A program made the translations under genes and the position numbers. A stretch of 64,000 nt of DNA from contig JAXMAR010000031.1 of assembly GCA_046350295.1 (NCBI GenBank), positions 1 through 64,000 of the forward strand, read 5' to 3'. Numbering within the stretch: position 1 is the first letter of the stretch; each line of letters starts with the position of its first letter. Positions 9,872 to 18,269 of the stretch are shown here, one piece after another. The stretch comes from JAXMAR01 sp046350295. Lineage in GTDB: Bacteria > Planctomycetota > Planctomycetia > Gemmatales > Gemmataceae. The notes below the pieces were generated by a model. The model ran no database searches. It was not told the DNA's origin and saw only the letters and a program-made list of their open reading frames with translations.

Positions 9872-10756
9872 TTAGTTTTTCAGCTCCAGGGTGAACTCTT
9901 CCTTGTCTTCGAAGACGCCTCGTTCGAGATTGAAATCGCGCCGCACCGCGTGCAACCGCGCGCCGTCGATCGTGTACTCGCCGTAGGACCAGACGCCGAC
10001 CTGGGTCGCGCTGCCGGCGCAGATCGCCGGGAACGGCGCGTCCAGGGGCCGTTCCAGGAAATAGCTGCCGTGCCGATGCCCGTGCAGCCAGAGCGAGACA
10101 CCTCCGTCGGCCGCAACCTGGACGACGTCACTCAGATCGCGCAAGCCCCGGCCCCAGGTCTCCTTCTTGCCACTTTTGATCGCGACCGGGTAGTGGGTAA
10201 CGAGGATGCGCGGTCCGCCTTCGAGCCGCGCCAGGAGATCGCGCAAACGGGCCAGCTGCTCAGGCCCAACCGCGCCGCCCGCGTCATAAAAAAGACGATT
10301 TCCCGTCGCCGAGTTGACCACGACGAGCCAGACCGAGCCGACCCGCTGCGCGAAGGGATAGACGGTGTCGCCGATACGCTGCCCTTTGAGCCAGGGGGCG
10401 AAATGCTTCTCGAACAGCCCGGAGCGGGCCGCCGGGGGCGTGCAGTAGTCATGGTTGCCGGGCGTCGCCAGGCCGGGCCTGCGGTCGATCTCTAGCAGTT
10501 CGGCCGCCTTGCGCAGCTCGGACTCGAATCCCAGAGCAGTGGCGTCGCCGCTGAAGACGATGTGGTGGGGACCGCGTTCATCGATCTCCAGCAAAAGGCG
10601 CCGGATGATGGCGTCGGCATGGCGAAACAGCTTTTCGCGGCCGAGCCAGCGGAAGTTGATCCAAGCCGCCATGCGTTTGTTGAACCAGTCCTCGCGCTGC
10701 CACTCGAGGTTGTCGGTCGTCAGGTGGATGTCGCTGACGTGCGCCAGGCGAATCAT
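9872..10756 (-). CDS. Calcineurin-like metallophosphoesterase
   Basis: A 294-residue predicted cytosolic phosphoesterase. The dimetal motifs are all present in order: SDIH (D9/H11), SGD, GNHDY, THYPV and GHRHG. The substrate cannot be told from sequence. The ATG at 10756 is chosen because GGGAG lies seven bases upstream and it places the first metal motif at the N-terminus; an in-frame ATG 13 codons earlier is less likely. The stop codon TAA at 9872-9874 lies inside the 8-bp IS66 target duplication, so the protein end is unchanged by the insertion. The gene was probably cotranscribed with the downstream rpn gene before the insertion. Confidence 0.85.
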   Translation of the reverse strand: MIRLAHVSDIHLTTDNLEWQREDWFNKRMAAWINFRWLGREKLFRHADAIIRRLLLEIDERGPHHIVFSGDATALGFESELRKAAELLEIDRRPGLATPGNHDYCTPPAARSGLFEKHFAPWLKGQRIGDTVYPFAQRVGSVWLVVVNSATGNRLFYDAGGAVGPEQLARLRDLLARLEGGPRILVTHYPVAIKSGKKETWGRGLRDLSDVVQVAADGGVSLWLHGHRHGSYFLERPLDAPFPAICAGSATQVGVWSYGEYTIDGARLHAVRRDFNLERGVFEDKEEFTLELKN

Positions 10757-10906
10757 GCGCGGCTCCCTTGTCGCTACGGTCAGCTTAGCGAGCATTCGCG
10801 ACGTGACACCCTCTGTGTTTTCCCCCGTTTACGTCTTTTCACGGACCTCAAGCTTCGGCATAATGGCATGATCGTTGCTCCAGGAGCGTCTTGCCGGCGC
10901 CGCCCT

Positions 10907-10938
10907 GTCCGCCCCGGTTCCTCGAACCGGGGCTAAAC
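10907..10938 (-). repeat. 32-bp dispersed palindromic repeat, copy 2
   Basis: Inverted copy of the repeat at 4179-4210, differing at two bases in the loop. It reads GTCCGCCCCGGTTC, loop, then GAACCGGGGCTAAAC. It lies in the divergent spacer between the phosphoesterase and DedA genes, just upstream of the DedA ribosome site. Confidence 0.8.
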
Positions 10939-10952
10939 GTTGGAGACCCGAG

Positions 10953-11855
10953 GTGGAGCAGTTTCTACAGACGTGGAGCTATCTCGGCGTCTTCATCACC
11001 ATCATCGGAACCGGCGCCGGCCTACCTATCCCGGAGGAACTGCCCGTCGTCGTCGGCGGCGCCATTGCCGGCGGCGGCCACGCCTACTGGTGGATCATGC
11101 TGCCAGTGACCATCGTGGCTGTCATCCTGGGGGATAGCGTCCTGTACATGATCGGCCGCTATTGGGGACCGAGCATCGTGCAGCGGCCGTTTGTGAAGAA
11201 GCACATCCTCCCGCCCGAACGGCTGCAGAAAATCGAGGATAACTTCCACAACTACGGCATCCGCATCCTTCTTTTTGCCCGCTTGACACCCGGCATTCGG
11301 GCCCCGATCTTCCTCACGGCCGGCATCGTCCGCCTGCCGCTCATCCGCTTCATCATCGCAGACGGCATCTACGCGGTTCCCGGCGTGAGCCTGCTCTTCT
11401 ACCTGGGCTACGTGTTCACCGAGCAGATGGTCAGCCTGGTGGAGAACGAGTTCGAACACGTCAAATCCATCATCATCCTGGTCGTTGTCCTCGCGGTCGC
11501 GGGTTATTTCCTCTATCGCTTCTTGAGAAAGCCGATGGTCACCGGCGAGCCGGAAGACGTGCCCAAGCTAGCGGAACAGGCCGTGCATGCCCTTGATTCT
11601 GTGAAGATGATGCTGCACCACGACAAGCACGGACATGACAAGCACGGACACGATGGACGCCCGCTCGAGAAAGGGGACGGAAGCCATCATACGGCGCCGA
11701 CAATCGCTCCGAGCGCCGCGGACGGAAAGGCGGTCGCCGGACCAGGTAACCCGGCGCCGGACAAGGCCGCGCCGGACCACGGCGTGAACGGCCAGTCCGA
11801 CATGAAAGTCGGGGAAAACGCGCCGAGTCCCCCGACCGGACCGCACGGCCCTTGA
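10953..11855 (+). CDS. DedA family membrane protein
   Basis: A 300-residue DedA/SNARE-associated (VTT domain) protein. Family members move undecaprenyl phosphate or phospholipids across the inner membrane and help keep the proton motive force. Seen in sequence: GAGLPIPEELP near residue 22, GDSVLYMIGRYWG, then FARLTPGIRAPIFLTAG with the conserved R-x3-P-G-x-R pattern. The last 85 residues form a His/Lys/Asp-rich tail including a tandem DKHGH, which may bind metal or be disordered. I chose GTG at 10953 over a TTG at 10875 because GGAG lies seven bases upstream, and because an earlier start would add a residue stretch coded by the 32-bp repeat. Confidence 0.85.
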   Translation: MEQFLQTWSYLGVFITIIGTGAGLPIPEELPVVVGGAIAGGGHAYWWIMLPVTIVAVILGDSVLYMIGRYWGPSIVQRPFVKKHILPPERLQKIEDNFHNYGIRILLFARLTPGIRAPIFLTAGIVRLPLIRFIIADGIYAVPGVSLLFYLGYVFTEQMVSLVENEFEHVKSIIILVVVLAVAGYFLYRFLRKPMVTGEPEDVPKLAEQAVHALDSVKMMLHHDKHGHDKHGHDGRPLEKGDGSHHTAPTIAPSAADGKAVAGPGNPAPDKAAPDHGVNGQSDMKVGENAPSPPTGPHGP

Positions 11856-11889
11856 CGCGACGGGGTCCACAACTTTACCGCTTTGCCGG

Positions 11890-11919
11890 TTGCGATTCGC
11901 CGGGTTTCGCAAGTACAAT
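11890..11919 (+). promoter_or_regulatory. Possible sigma-70-type promoter
   Basis: TTGCGA (11890-11895), an 18-base spacer, then TACAAT (11914-11919), 40 bases before the GTG start of the large coiled-coil gene. Judged from hexamer similarity only. Confidence 0.35.
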
Positions 11920-11958
11920 GGGCGAGTCTGGAAAACAGAGCCCTTGGGGGGAAGCCGC

Positions 11959-14900
11959 GTGCCAGCCACGACGCTGCCGGGAGCGGTGGAACGCTGTCTG
12001 CTGAGTTTGCGCCGCCGCATCCTGCTCGGCCGGGCCTTGCGCGGCTCGGGCTTGCTCCTCGGCGCAGGTTCGCTTCTTATCGCCGCTTCCTTCGGTCTCG
12101 ATCGCTGGCTTGGCTTTGGCACGCCGGAGTTGCGTCTGGCTTTCGCGGCCCTCGCCGCCGTCGTTGTCCTGGCTGGGGTCTTCGGGCTTTTCCTTCCCCT
12201 GCTACGAAAACCTCGCCTCGATACCTGTGCCGCGCTTCTGGAAAAGCACTATCCCGATCTGACCGAGCGCTTCACCAGTCTCGTGCATCTTCAGCACGAA
12301 AACCGCGAGACGACCCCGCTCCTCGACACGTTCGCCGAGCAGGCGTCGACCGCAGCGGGTCACGTCGACACAAGGGCTGCGTTTTCACTCCGCCGCGCCG
12401 GATGGATCGCCGGCAGCGGCGTCGCGCTCCTTGCGTTGCTCTTGGCGCCCATTCCCTTCTCTGAAACCTACGAAGCCTTCCTCGGCCGCTTCTTCGGCTC
12501 CTTTGCGGCCCCGTGGCACGGGTTCGAGATGCGCGTCACGCCGGGTGATCATGCGTTTCTCCAGGGCCGGCCCGTAGAGATCACCGCGTCGGCCGAGGCG
12601 TTTCATCCTTCGGCCCGAATGCCGGCTGAGTGCTGGCTGGTGACGGCGGACGACTCGGGCAAGGAGGCGCGAGCCCTGATGTCGCGCGGCGGGGACAGGT
12701 TCATCCAGCACGCACGCGACCTGACCCGGCCGCTCACGTACTGGGTCGAGGCTGGCGGCGTCGCCAGCGAACGCTTCGAGTTGAGGCCGGTGGCGCCGAT
12801 TCATATCGCCGAGGGCAGCTTGCAAGCGGAAGTCGCGCCGCCACCCTACCTGAAGGACGTCCCCGCGAAGTACGCCGGTTCGGCAAAGCTCGAAGCCATT
12901 CAATATGGCGCTCTTACCTGGCGTCTCACGCTGAATCGGCCCGCGCAGACGGTTGCCGTCGTCTGGACGGACGCTGATGGTAAACCCGCCCGCTTCGCCG
13001 CCGAGCGGCTGGAGGTCGAGGGCGTCTCGATCCGCGGTTCCATGGGCTTGCCGGAGCCGGGAACGTTTGCCGGCCTGCTGGAGTTAACCGCCGAGCATGG
13101 CTTCACGTTCAAACAGCCTTTGCCCACCTTGGAAGTCCGGGCGGACGGCGCCCCGCGTGTCGCTCTGATCTCGAGTCGGGGGGCGAGCGCGGATCCGGCG
13201 GCGAGCAGCGTGCCCCCCGGCGATCGCATCCGCTTTCGCATCGAGGCGGACGACGATCTCGGCCTCCAATCGATGCACTGGGAATATCGCCTGGCGGACG
13301 GGCCGGTGCGCCGAACGCCACCGGTCGATCTGGGCGGCAAGACGACCCTGTCCGACGAGATCGAGTTCGCCGTTCCCGAGAAGGCGAAGATCGGCGCCGA
13401 GCTGACCGTGCGGCTATGCGTGGAAGACGTGCGCTTCGTGAAGAAGGGCGCCCTGACGGCTGGCGAGCCGGGCGGCGTAAGGAGTGAATCGCCCTGCCCC
13501 GCCACCGATGTCGTCGCGAACCGAACCTACGCACCGGGCGGCAAAGAGGGATGGCTCACGTTCAAGGTGGAGAAGGTCGATCCGTCGCGCAAGCGCGCCG
13601 TTCTGGCGCGGCGGGACGAGGCCGAGCAGAAGCTCTTGGGCCTCATCAAGAAAGTGAGCGAGTTGCACGGTGAGATCGGCAAGCTGCGTGCGGGCTCGCA
13701 TCACGAGCCGCGCCTGCGACCCGAGCAGCAGAAAAGACTGGCGGATCTCCTGGCGAAAGATCGGGACCTTCAAATCGAGATGCTGCTGACTGCCGAAAAG
13801 ATGGAGAGCTGGCTTGGTCCCGTGGCGGAAGGGCTCGAGGACGTCGCGGCGAAGGAGATGAAGCACAGCGAGGAAAGTCTGGCCCGGGCCGAGAAGGCGG
13901 CCTCGGAAACGCGGGACGCCGAGTTTCAGAAGTCGGAAGAGCAGCTCTTGCAGGCGGTGAAGAAACTCCAGGCGATGTTCAAGCTGAACGAGTCGCTGGC
14001 GGACCAACGACTGGCCCGGCTCGAAGCGGGAGATCTCGCACGCGCGGAGGATAATCTGGCCGACGAGACCGCCAAGGGTCGCAAGAAGGAAGACGTTCAA
14101 GAGGCCCAGGAGCGAATCCGCAAAAAGCTCGAGGCGCTCAGCGGCAACGCCGGCGTCGAGGAAATGCTCAAGGACCTGACCAAGAAAAAGATCGAGGAAT
14201 CGGCCAACGACCTGGAGAGCCTCGCCAAAGAAATGCGCGACGGCAAGGACGACCCCGGTCTCGACAAGGAAGCGAGGAGTCTTCTCGATGGGTTGATCCG
14301 CCTCCAGAGCGACCTCGCCAAGCGCATCGACGCTTGGCAAAAGGACGAGACACCTCGCATCGATCAGGCTCGGCAAGCCGCCGAGGCGATGCGCGGCGCC
14401 GAGTGGCGTCAAGCCGTCACCCGCCAGGAACAGGCGGAGGAGAAGCTGGGGCTGCGGGCGCTCGACATCGAAAGCGGCAAAGACCTGCGCTCCACCGGCC
14501 TGCACATCGCCAAGACCCAGGAGGCGATCTACAAGGAACTATTCCGGCTCGGCGAGGATTTACCGCGCCTGTCCGAGGCGGAGCAACGCGACAATCTCGA
14601 GAAGATCGGCAAGGCGCAGCGAGACCTGTCGGAAGCGATCGCCGCCTTGAAGATACCGGAGAAACACGCCGCCGCCCGAGCGGCCCAGGCGCGGGCGTTG
14701 GCCATGGCGCAGGAGATCGTCGATCGTTATCAGAAAAAGGACGTCCTCGGCGCCTTCCTCAAGATGGAAGAGGCGCAGCCGGAGCTGGACGCCCTCGCCG
14801 GCATCCTCCCGCAAGATGAACGGCCCGATGGAGAGAAGCGCGAGATCGCGGCGGCGGAGCGCGACAAGGCAAAAGCGGCGCGCGGCTTCCAAGAGGAACA

Positions 14901-15636
14901 GCGCGACCTGCGCCTCAAGCTGCAAAAGCTGCTGGCCGAGGCGAGTTCGAAGAACGCTGCGGCCGCCGCTGAAAAGGCCAAGGCAGGCGCGGACAAGGCG
15001 GACAAGCTCGGCGCGGAGCTGATGAAGCTGGCGCAGGACGCGAAGTCCGCCGAGGCAAAGGCGAAGATGGGCAAGGCGGGGGCGCTGGCCGAGGAGGCGA
15101 GCAAGTCGCTCAAAGGTATGGAGAAGGCGGCCAAGGAAGGTAAGGCGGCCGACGCGAAAGAAGCGGCTCTCAAGCTCGAGATAGCGGCGAAGACGGCCCG
15201 CGCCGCGACGGAAGAGCCCGCGAAAATGGGCAAGGAGCCACCGCGCGATCCGGAGCTGGCCAAGGGCCTCGAGGCGAGCAAGCGGGCCATGGACGAGGCG
15301 AAGATGGACCTCGCCAAGGGGGACCGCGCCGCCGCCGTCAAGTCGATGAGCCGCGCGGCGGACGCCCTCAAGCGGGCCTCGACCGAGCCCAAGGGCAAGC
15401 GCGGCACGGCGATGAGCAAGCTGCCGGGCAAGTCTCCGGCCGCCAAGGGGGAAAGCCCGCGCGGCTCGCCCGCGATTCCGGACAGGGCGTGGGAAGAGTT
15501 CCTCGGCAAATCCTGGGGCGAGTTGCCCGGCGAAACCAAGGCACAGCTTCTCTTTGAGTTGCAAGACCGCTTCGGCGAGTACCAGCCGCTCATCCAGCGC
15601 TATTTCCGGAACCTGTCGCGCGACGAGAAACGCTGA
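11959..15636 (+). CDS. Large DUF4175-like membrane-anchored coiled-coil protein
   Basis: A 1225-residue protein. The GTG start at 11959 follows GGGGGGAAG; the in-frame ATG at 11890 lies on top of the likely promoter. Two hydrophobic segments occur at about residues 28-75 and a third at about 148-163, which fits the DUF4175-type N-terminal membrane anchor. Beta-rich segments with repeated proline follow to about residue 530. From about 560 to 1170 the protein is charged, alanine-rich and strongly coiled-coil (long runs of E, K, A and Q). Such proteins in planctomycetes often neighbour BatA/MoxR-type genes, but none is present here. The function is unknown; a structural or envelope role is inferred from shape only. 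Confidence 0.7.
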   Translation: MPATTLPGAVERCLLSLRRRILLGRALRGSGLLLGAGSLLIAASFGLDRWLGFGTPELRLAFAALAAVVVLAGVFGLFLPLLRKPRLDTCAALLEKHYPDLTERFTSLVHLQHENRETTPLLDTFAEQASTAAGHVDTRAAFSLRRAGWIAGSGVALLALLLAPIPFSETYEAFLGRFFGSFAAPWHGFEMRVTPGDHAFLQGRPVEITASAEAFHPSARMPAECWLVTADDSGKEARALMSRGGDRFIQHARDLTRPLTYWVEAGGVASERFELRPVAPIHIAEGSLQAEVAPPPYLKDVPAKYAGSAKLEAIQYGALTWRLTLNRPAQTVAVVWTDADGKPARFAAERLEVEGVSIRGSMGLPEPGTFAGLLELTAEHGFTFKQPLPTLEVRADGAPRVALISSRGASADPAASSVPPGDRIRFRIEADDDLGLQSMHWEYRLADGPVRRTPPVDLGGKTTLSDEIEFAVPEKAKIGAELTVRLCVEDVRFVKKGALTAGEPGGVRSESPCPATDVVANRTYAPGGKEGWLTFKVEKVDPSRKRAVLARRDEAEQKLLGLIKKVSELHGEIGKLRAGSHHEPRLRPEQQKRLADLLAKDRDLQIEMLLTAEKMESWLGPVAEGLEDVAAKEMKHSEESLARAEKAASETRDAEFQKSEEQLLQAVKKLQAMFKLNESLADQRLARLEAGDLARAEDNLADETAKGRKKEDVQEAQERIRKKLEALSGNAGVEEMLKDLTKKKIEESANDLESLAKEMRDGKDDPGLDKEARSLLDGLIRLQSDLAKRIDAWQKDETPRIDQARQAAEAMRGAEWRQAVTRQEQAEEKLGLRALDIESGKDLRSTGLHIAKTQEAIYKELFRLGEDLPRLSEAEQRDNLEKIGKAQRDLSEAIAALKIPEKHAAARAAQARALAMAQEIVDRYQKKDVLGAFLKMEEAQPELDALAGILPQDERPDGEKREIAAAERDKAKAARGFQEEQRDLRLKLQKLLAEASSKNAAAAAEKAKAGADKADKLGAELMKLAQDAKSAEAKAKMGKAGALAEEASKSLKGMEKAAKEGKAADAKEAALKLEIAAKTARAATEEPAKMGKEPPRDPELAKGLEASKRAMDEAKMDLAKGDRAAAVKSMSRAADALKRASTEPKGKRGTAMSKLPGKSPAAKGESPRGSPAIPDRAWEEFLGKSWGELPGETKAQLLFELQDRFGEYQPLIQRYFRNLSRDEKR

Positions 15637-15683
15637 GCGGCTTTCCCACGGCCCGTTCCGTCGCAAACCGGGTTTCCGACTCG

Positions 15684-16361
15684 TCACGCCTGCTTCCACA
15701 TCTTCAACAACGTCCGGAAATCGGACAGATCATCGAGAACGATATCCGGCGCACAGGTGGTCAACTCCGCGCGCGGATGGCTACCCGTCGCGACCGCGGC
15801 GACGTTGGCGCCGATGGCGCGGGCGCAGCCCACGTCCAGCGGCGTGTCGCCGATCACCCACACCTGATCGGATTGAACGTGCGGGCCGACGTGGCGGTGG
15901 ATCGCCTCCAACGCTTCACGCGCCACGTCGTCGCGCTCGAAGTGATGGTCGCCGAAGCCGCCGAAGGCGAAATGCTCGAAGAGGCCGAAGTGCCCCAGCT
16001 TCGCCTCGGCGCCGGCCCGGACGTTGCCGGTCAGGAGGCCGACGGCGACATTGTCCCGGCCGCGCAGGAATTCGAGCAATTCAAGGATCCCGGGCAGCAC
16101 GCGTCCCTGATGGCGCCGCAGGCAATCGGGAAGGCGAGCAAGGTAGCCGGTCAAGACCTTACTCAGGTGGGCCGGCGTTTCGTCAATGTCGTGCAGGCAA
16201 AAAAGATCGCGGACGATGGCCCGGTCGGTGCGGCCGCTGTACGGGACGTGGCGGATGGTCCGGACGCCAAAGTCCTCCCTGAGGGCGGTTTCCAGGGCCG
16301 CCTTGCCCGCCCCGCCGGAGGCCAGCAGGGTTCCGTCAATATCGAAGAGACACACGAGCAT
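15684..16361 (-). CDS. HAD-superfamily hydrolase (phosphoglycolate phosphatase-like)
   Basis: A 225-residue cytosolic hydrolase. Motif I is FDIDGTL with D7 as nucleophile and D9 as acid/base. A helical cap follows (about 15-85), then LLTGN (motif II Thr), a lysine-bearing region (motif III) and VIGDTPLDVGCA (motif IV). This matches subfamily IA enzymes such as phosphoglycolate phosphatase. The exact substrate is open. It is divergent from the membrane protein at 16448, with an 86-base shared spacer. Confidence 0.85.
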   Translation of the reverse strand: MLVCLFDIDGTLLASGGAGKAALETALREDFGVRTIRHVPYSGRTDRAIVRDLFCLHDIDETPAHLSKVLTGYLARLPDCLRRHQGRVLPGILELLEFLRGRDNVAVGLLTGNVRAGAEAKLGHFGLFEHFAFGGFGDHHFERDDVAREALEAIHRHVGPHVQSDQVWVIGDTPLDVGCARAIGANVAAVATGSHPRAELTTCAPDIVLDDLSDFRTLLKMWKQA

Positions 16362-16380
16362 CCGTTCATTCTATTGCTCT

Positions 16381-16409
16381 TTTTCCGCGGCGCCCTTCCG
16401 GTCTATAAT
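16381..16409 (+). promoter_or_regulatory. Possible promoter with consensus -10
   Basis: A perfect TATAAT at 16404-16409, preceded 17 bases earlier by a weak TTTTCC. It lies 38 bases before the start codon of the membrane protein gene and is oriented toward it. Confidence 0.45.
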
Positions 16410-16447
16410 CCCGGCTCGGCGCCCTCGACCGTTCAGGAGCGACACGG

Positions 16448-17461
16448 ATGTCTCTCGCGCCCACCTGTCCCGCCGCGTCCGGCCCCGTCTCGACCACGGA
16501 GCGGCGCCTCTTTCTGGCGCTCCTCATCACCGCCGCCGCGGTCCTGACCGGTTGCCTCATCTACGCCGTCGAGCGCTATGCCGCTCAGCCGCGGCGCCGC
16601 TTCATGGAGAGCCCGGCCGAGGTGATGATGCGCGCGCTCGGCGTCGGGCATTTCCTGGTCGGCTGGATCTTCCTGTTCACCTCGCCGCGCCTGCGCACGG
16701 CGCGAGCGGCGTCGAGCCTGCTGGGGTGGACCGCGCTCGCCGCGCTCGCCTGCGTTCTCTACGGCCAGGCCGGCGGCGCCAAGCAACCCCTGGCCCTGTT
16801 CGGCTTCTACACGCTGTTCCTGATCCATGAAGCGCGCGACGAATACACGCTCGCCCGGGCCGCCGGCGACATTCCGGCCGGCTCGCGCTTCGGCTCTGCG
16901 CTGTTCCACGCCGTGACGGCCTGGCTCATCGCCATCCTTGCCGCGACCTATCTGCTGCGCGGGGCCATCCTCGACCCGGCCCGCTTGCCCGCGTTACCCC
17001 GCGGGATCCTGGCCGCCGGCTGGACGATGTCGGTCCTCGTCGCCGCGGCGCTGACCTGGCGGGCAGCCCGTGTCGGCACGCGCGATCATGGCGGCTGGCG
17101 CGCGGCCCTGCGCGCCCATGCTCCGCTTGTCGCCGTCTATCGCGCCCTCCTCGTGCTCCTCGTCGCCGGTTCCTTTTTCGGCTCCATCGGCTTCAACCTC
17201 ATCATTCTCCTGCACGTCGGCGTCTGGATGGCATTCATGACGCAGCGCCTCGCCGTGGATGGAAGGGATACGCGCTCCTGGCTGCGCCGTCCGGCGGGCT
17301 TCCTCGCCCTCCACCTCGGCATCGCCGCCGTCTTGCTCGTCCTCTTGGCCCTGCGCGTCCACGTCTGGGAACGCGCCGGCTGGTTCAACCAGCTTCTCTC
17401 CGCCACCAGCTTCCCATACTGGAGCCTGATGCATATCGGCATGTCGTTCGCGAAGAGGTGA
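16448..17461 (+). CDS. Polytopic membrane protein of unknown function
   Basis: A 337-residue protein with about eight hydrophobic segments, the first at residues 20-42, and short polar loops; the N-terminus is probably cytoplasmic. AGGAG at 16434-16438 supports the ATG. No transporter signature, catalytic motif or known domain was recognised. The segment FYTLFLIHEARDE has charged residues near a membrane segment that could be functional. It lies between HAD phosphatase and receiver genes of opposite strand, so it is probably monocistronic. Confidence 0.75.
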   Translation: MSLAPTCPAASGPVSTTERRLFLALLITAAAVLTGCLIYAVERYAAQPRRRFMESPAEVMMRALGVGHFLVGWIFLFTSPRLRTARAASSLLGWTALAALACVLYGQAGGAKQPLALFGFYTLFLIHEARDEYTLARAAGDIPAGSRFGSALFHAVTAWLIAILAATYLLRGAILDPARLPALPRGILAAGWTMSVLVAAALTWRAARVGTRDHGGWRAALRAHAPLVAVYRALLVLLVAGSFFGSIGFNLIILLHVGVWMAFMTQRLAVDGRDTRSWLRRPAGFLALHLGIAAVLLVLLALRVHVWERAGWFNQLLSATSFPYWSLMHIGMSFAKR

Positions 17462-17580
17462 TCGTCTTGTTCGCTGAAGTCGCCTGCCGCGACCTGGCGG
17501 GAGGCGCACGCCGAACCGCCGCTCCCTGCGGGGGAGCGTTCGGGTCGCGGGTTCGTGCTGGGGATGAAAAGAGCGCCCCG

Positions 17581-17973
17581 TCAAACACCTTGCGGTACGC
17601 CCTGCTGCAGGAGTGTCTCGGCAAGCGCTTCCACGCCGTCTTCCCGCGCCACCATGCCGTCGAGATCGAGGAACTGCGCCATGCGCGGGTCCTGCTCAAA
17701 GCGCGTCGGCGTTTGCATGATGATGCGGGCCGGGGTCGCGCTCAATGTCATCTTCGCGGCGGTCAGCCAGCCGCTCTCGTTCGGCATGTCCACGTCGATG
17801 ACGACATAGTTCGGCTGAAACTCCGCCACCTGCTTGCGGGCGTCGCAGCTCCTGGGGGCCATGCGGACCTCCCAGCCCAGACGGCGGAAATAGCGGCCGG
17901 CCTGCGATGCGTACGCCGAATCGGAATAGACCAGCAGCAAACGGGGACGACCTTCCATGAGACAACGGTTCAT
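17581..17973 (-). CDS. Orphan response-regulator receiver-like protein
   Basis: A 130-residue single-domain receiver. The phosphoacceptor aspartate is D60, in VVIDVDMPNESG, with the typical D-x3-P spacing. The usual acidic pair after strand 1 is reduced to YSDS, and the conserved lysine after strand 5 appears as arginine (VAREDG), so it may signal atypically. I chose the ATG at 17973 because AGAGGATGGAG precedes it; an in-frame ATG at 18123 would run through a terminator-like hairpin. No kinase or output domain is adjacent. It is divergent from the cupin gene. Confidence 0.7.
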   Translation of the reverse strand: MNRCLMEGRPRLLLVYSDSAYASQAGRYFRRLGWEVRMAPRSCDARKQVAEFQPNYVVIDVDMPNESGWLTAAKMTLSATPARIIMQTPTRFEQDPRMAQFLDLDGMVAREDGVEALAETLLQQGVPQGV

Positions 17974-17991
17974 GATTCTCCATCCTCTATC

Positions 17992-18017
17992 AAAAAGCCT
18001 CGGTCCCATACCGAGGC
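17992..18017 (-). terminator. Terminator-like hairpin in the receiver-gene leader
   Basis: Read on the minus strand: perfect 8-bp stem GCCTCGGT / ACCGAGGC with loop ATGGG, followed by TTTTTG. It ends only 19 bases before the receiver start codon. Since no complete gene lies upstream on that strand, it is either an attenuator in the receiver leader or the 3' end of a small RNA. Confidence 0.65.
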
Positions 18018-18269
18018 GGCCAAAATCAACCTTTTTCATCGAGGTTACGACAGTTCCGTGAAGGGCAAGGTTCATGCCAAGCGAAATTCGCTTGAAGAAC
18101 GCGTTTTTGCTGTCTCCTTGCATGAAAAACCGTATTCTTCCTCCAAAGGTTAAACGAGCCGAATCCGCTTTCTTGACATTTTTTCCTTGCTTACCGCTCC
18201 CTGGCGGCTATAAGAGCGTACCCATCCAGCTGCAAATGACGCAACCCCTTTGAGAGGAATCGTTTCCCA

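Noticed and set aside
18173..18214. TTGACA followed by TATAAG upstream of the cupin gene
   Set aside because: Spacing of about 30 bases is too long for one promoter; only the TTGCTT at 18187 fits and is mentioned with the gene.
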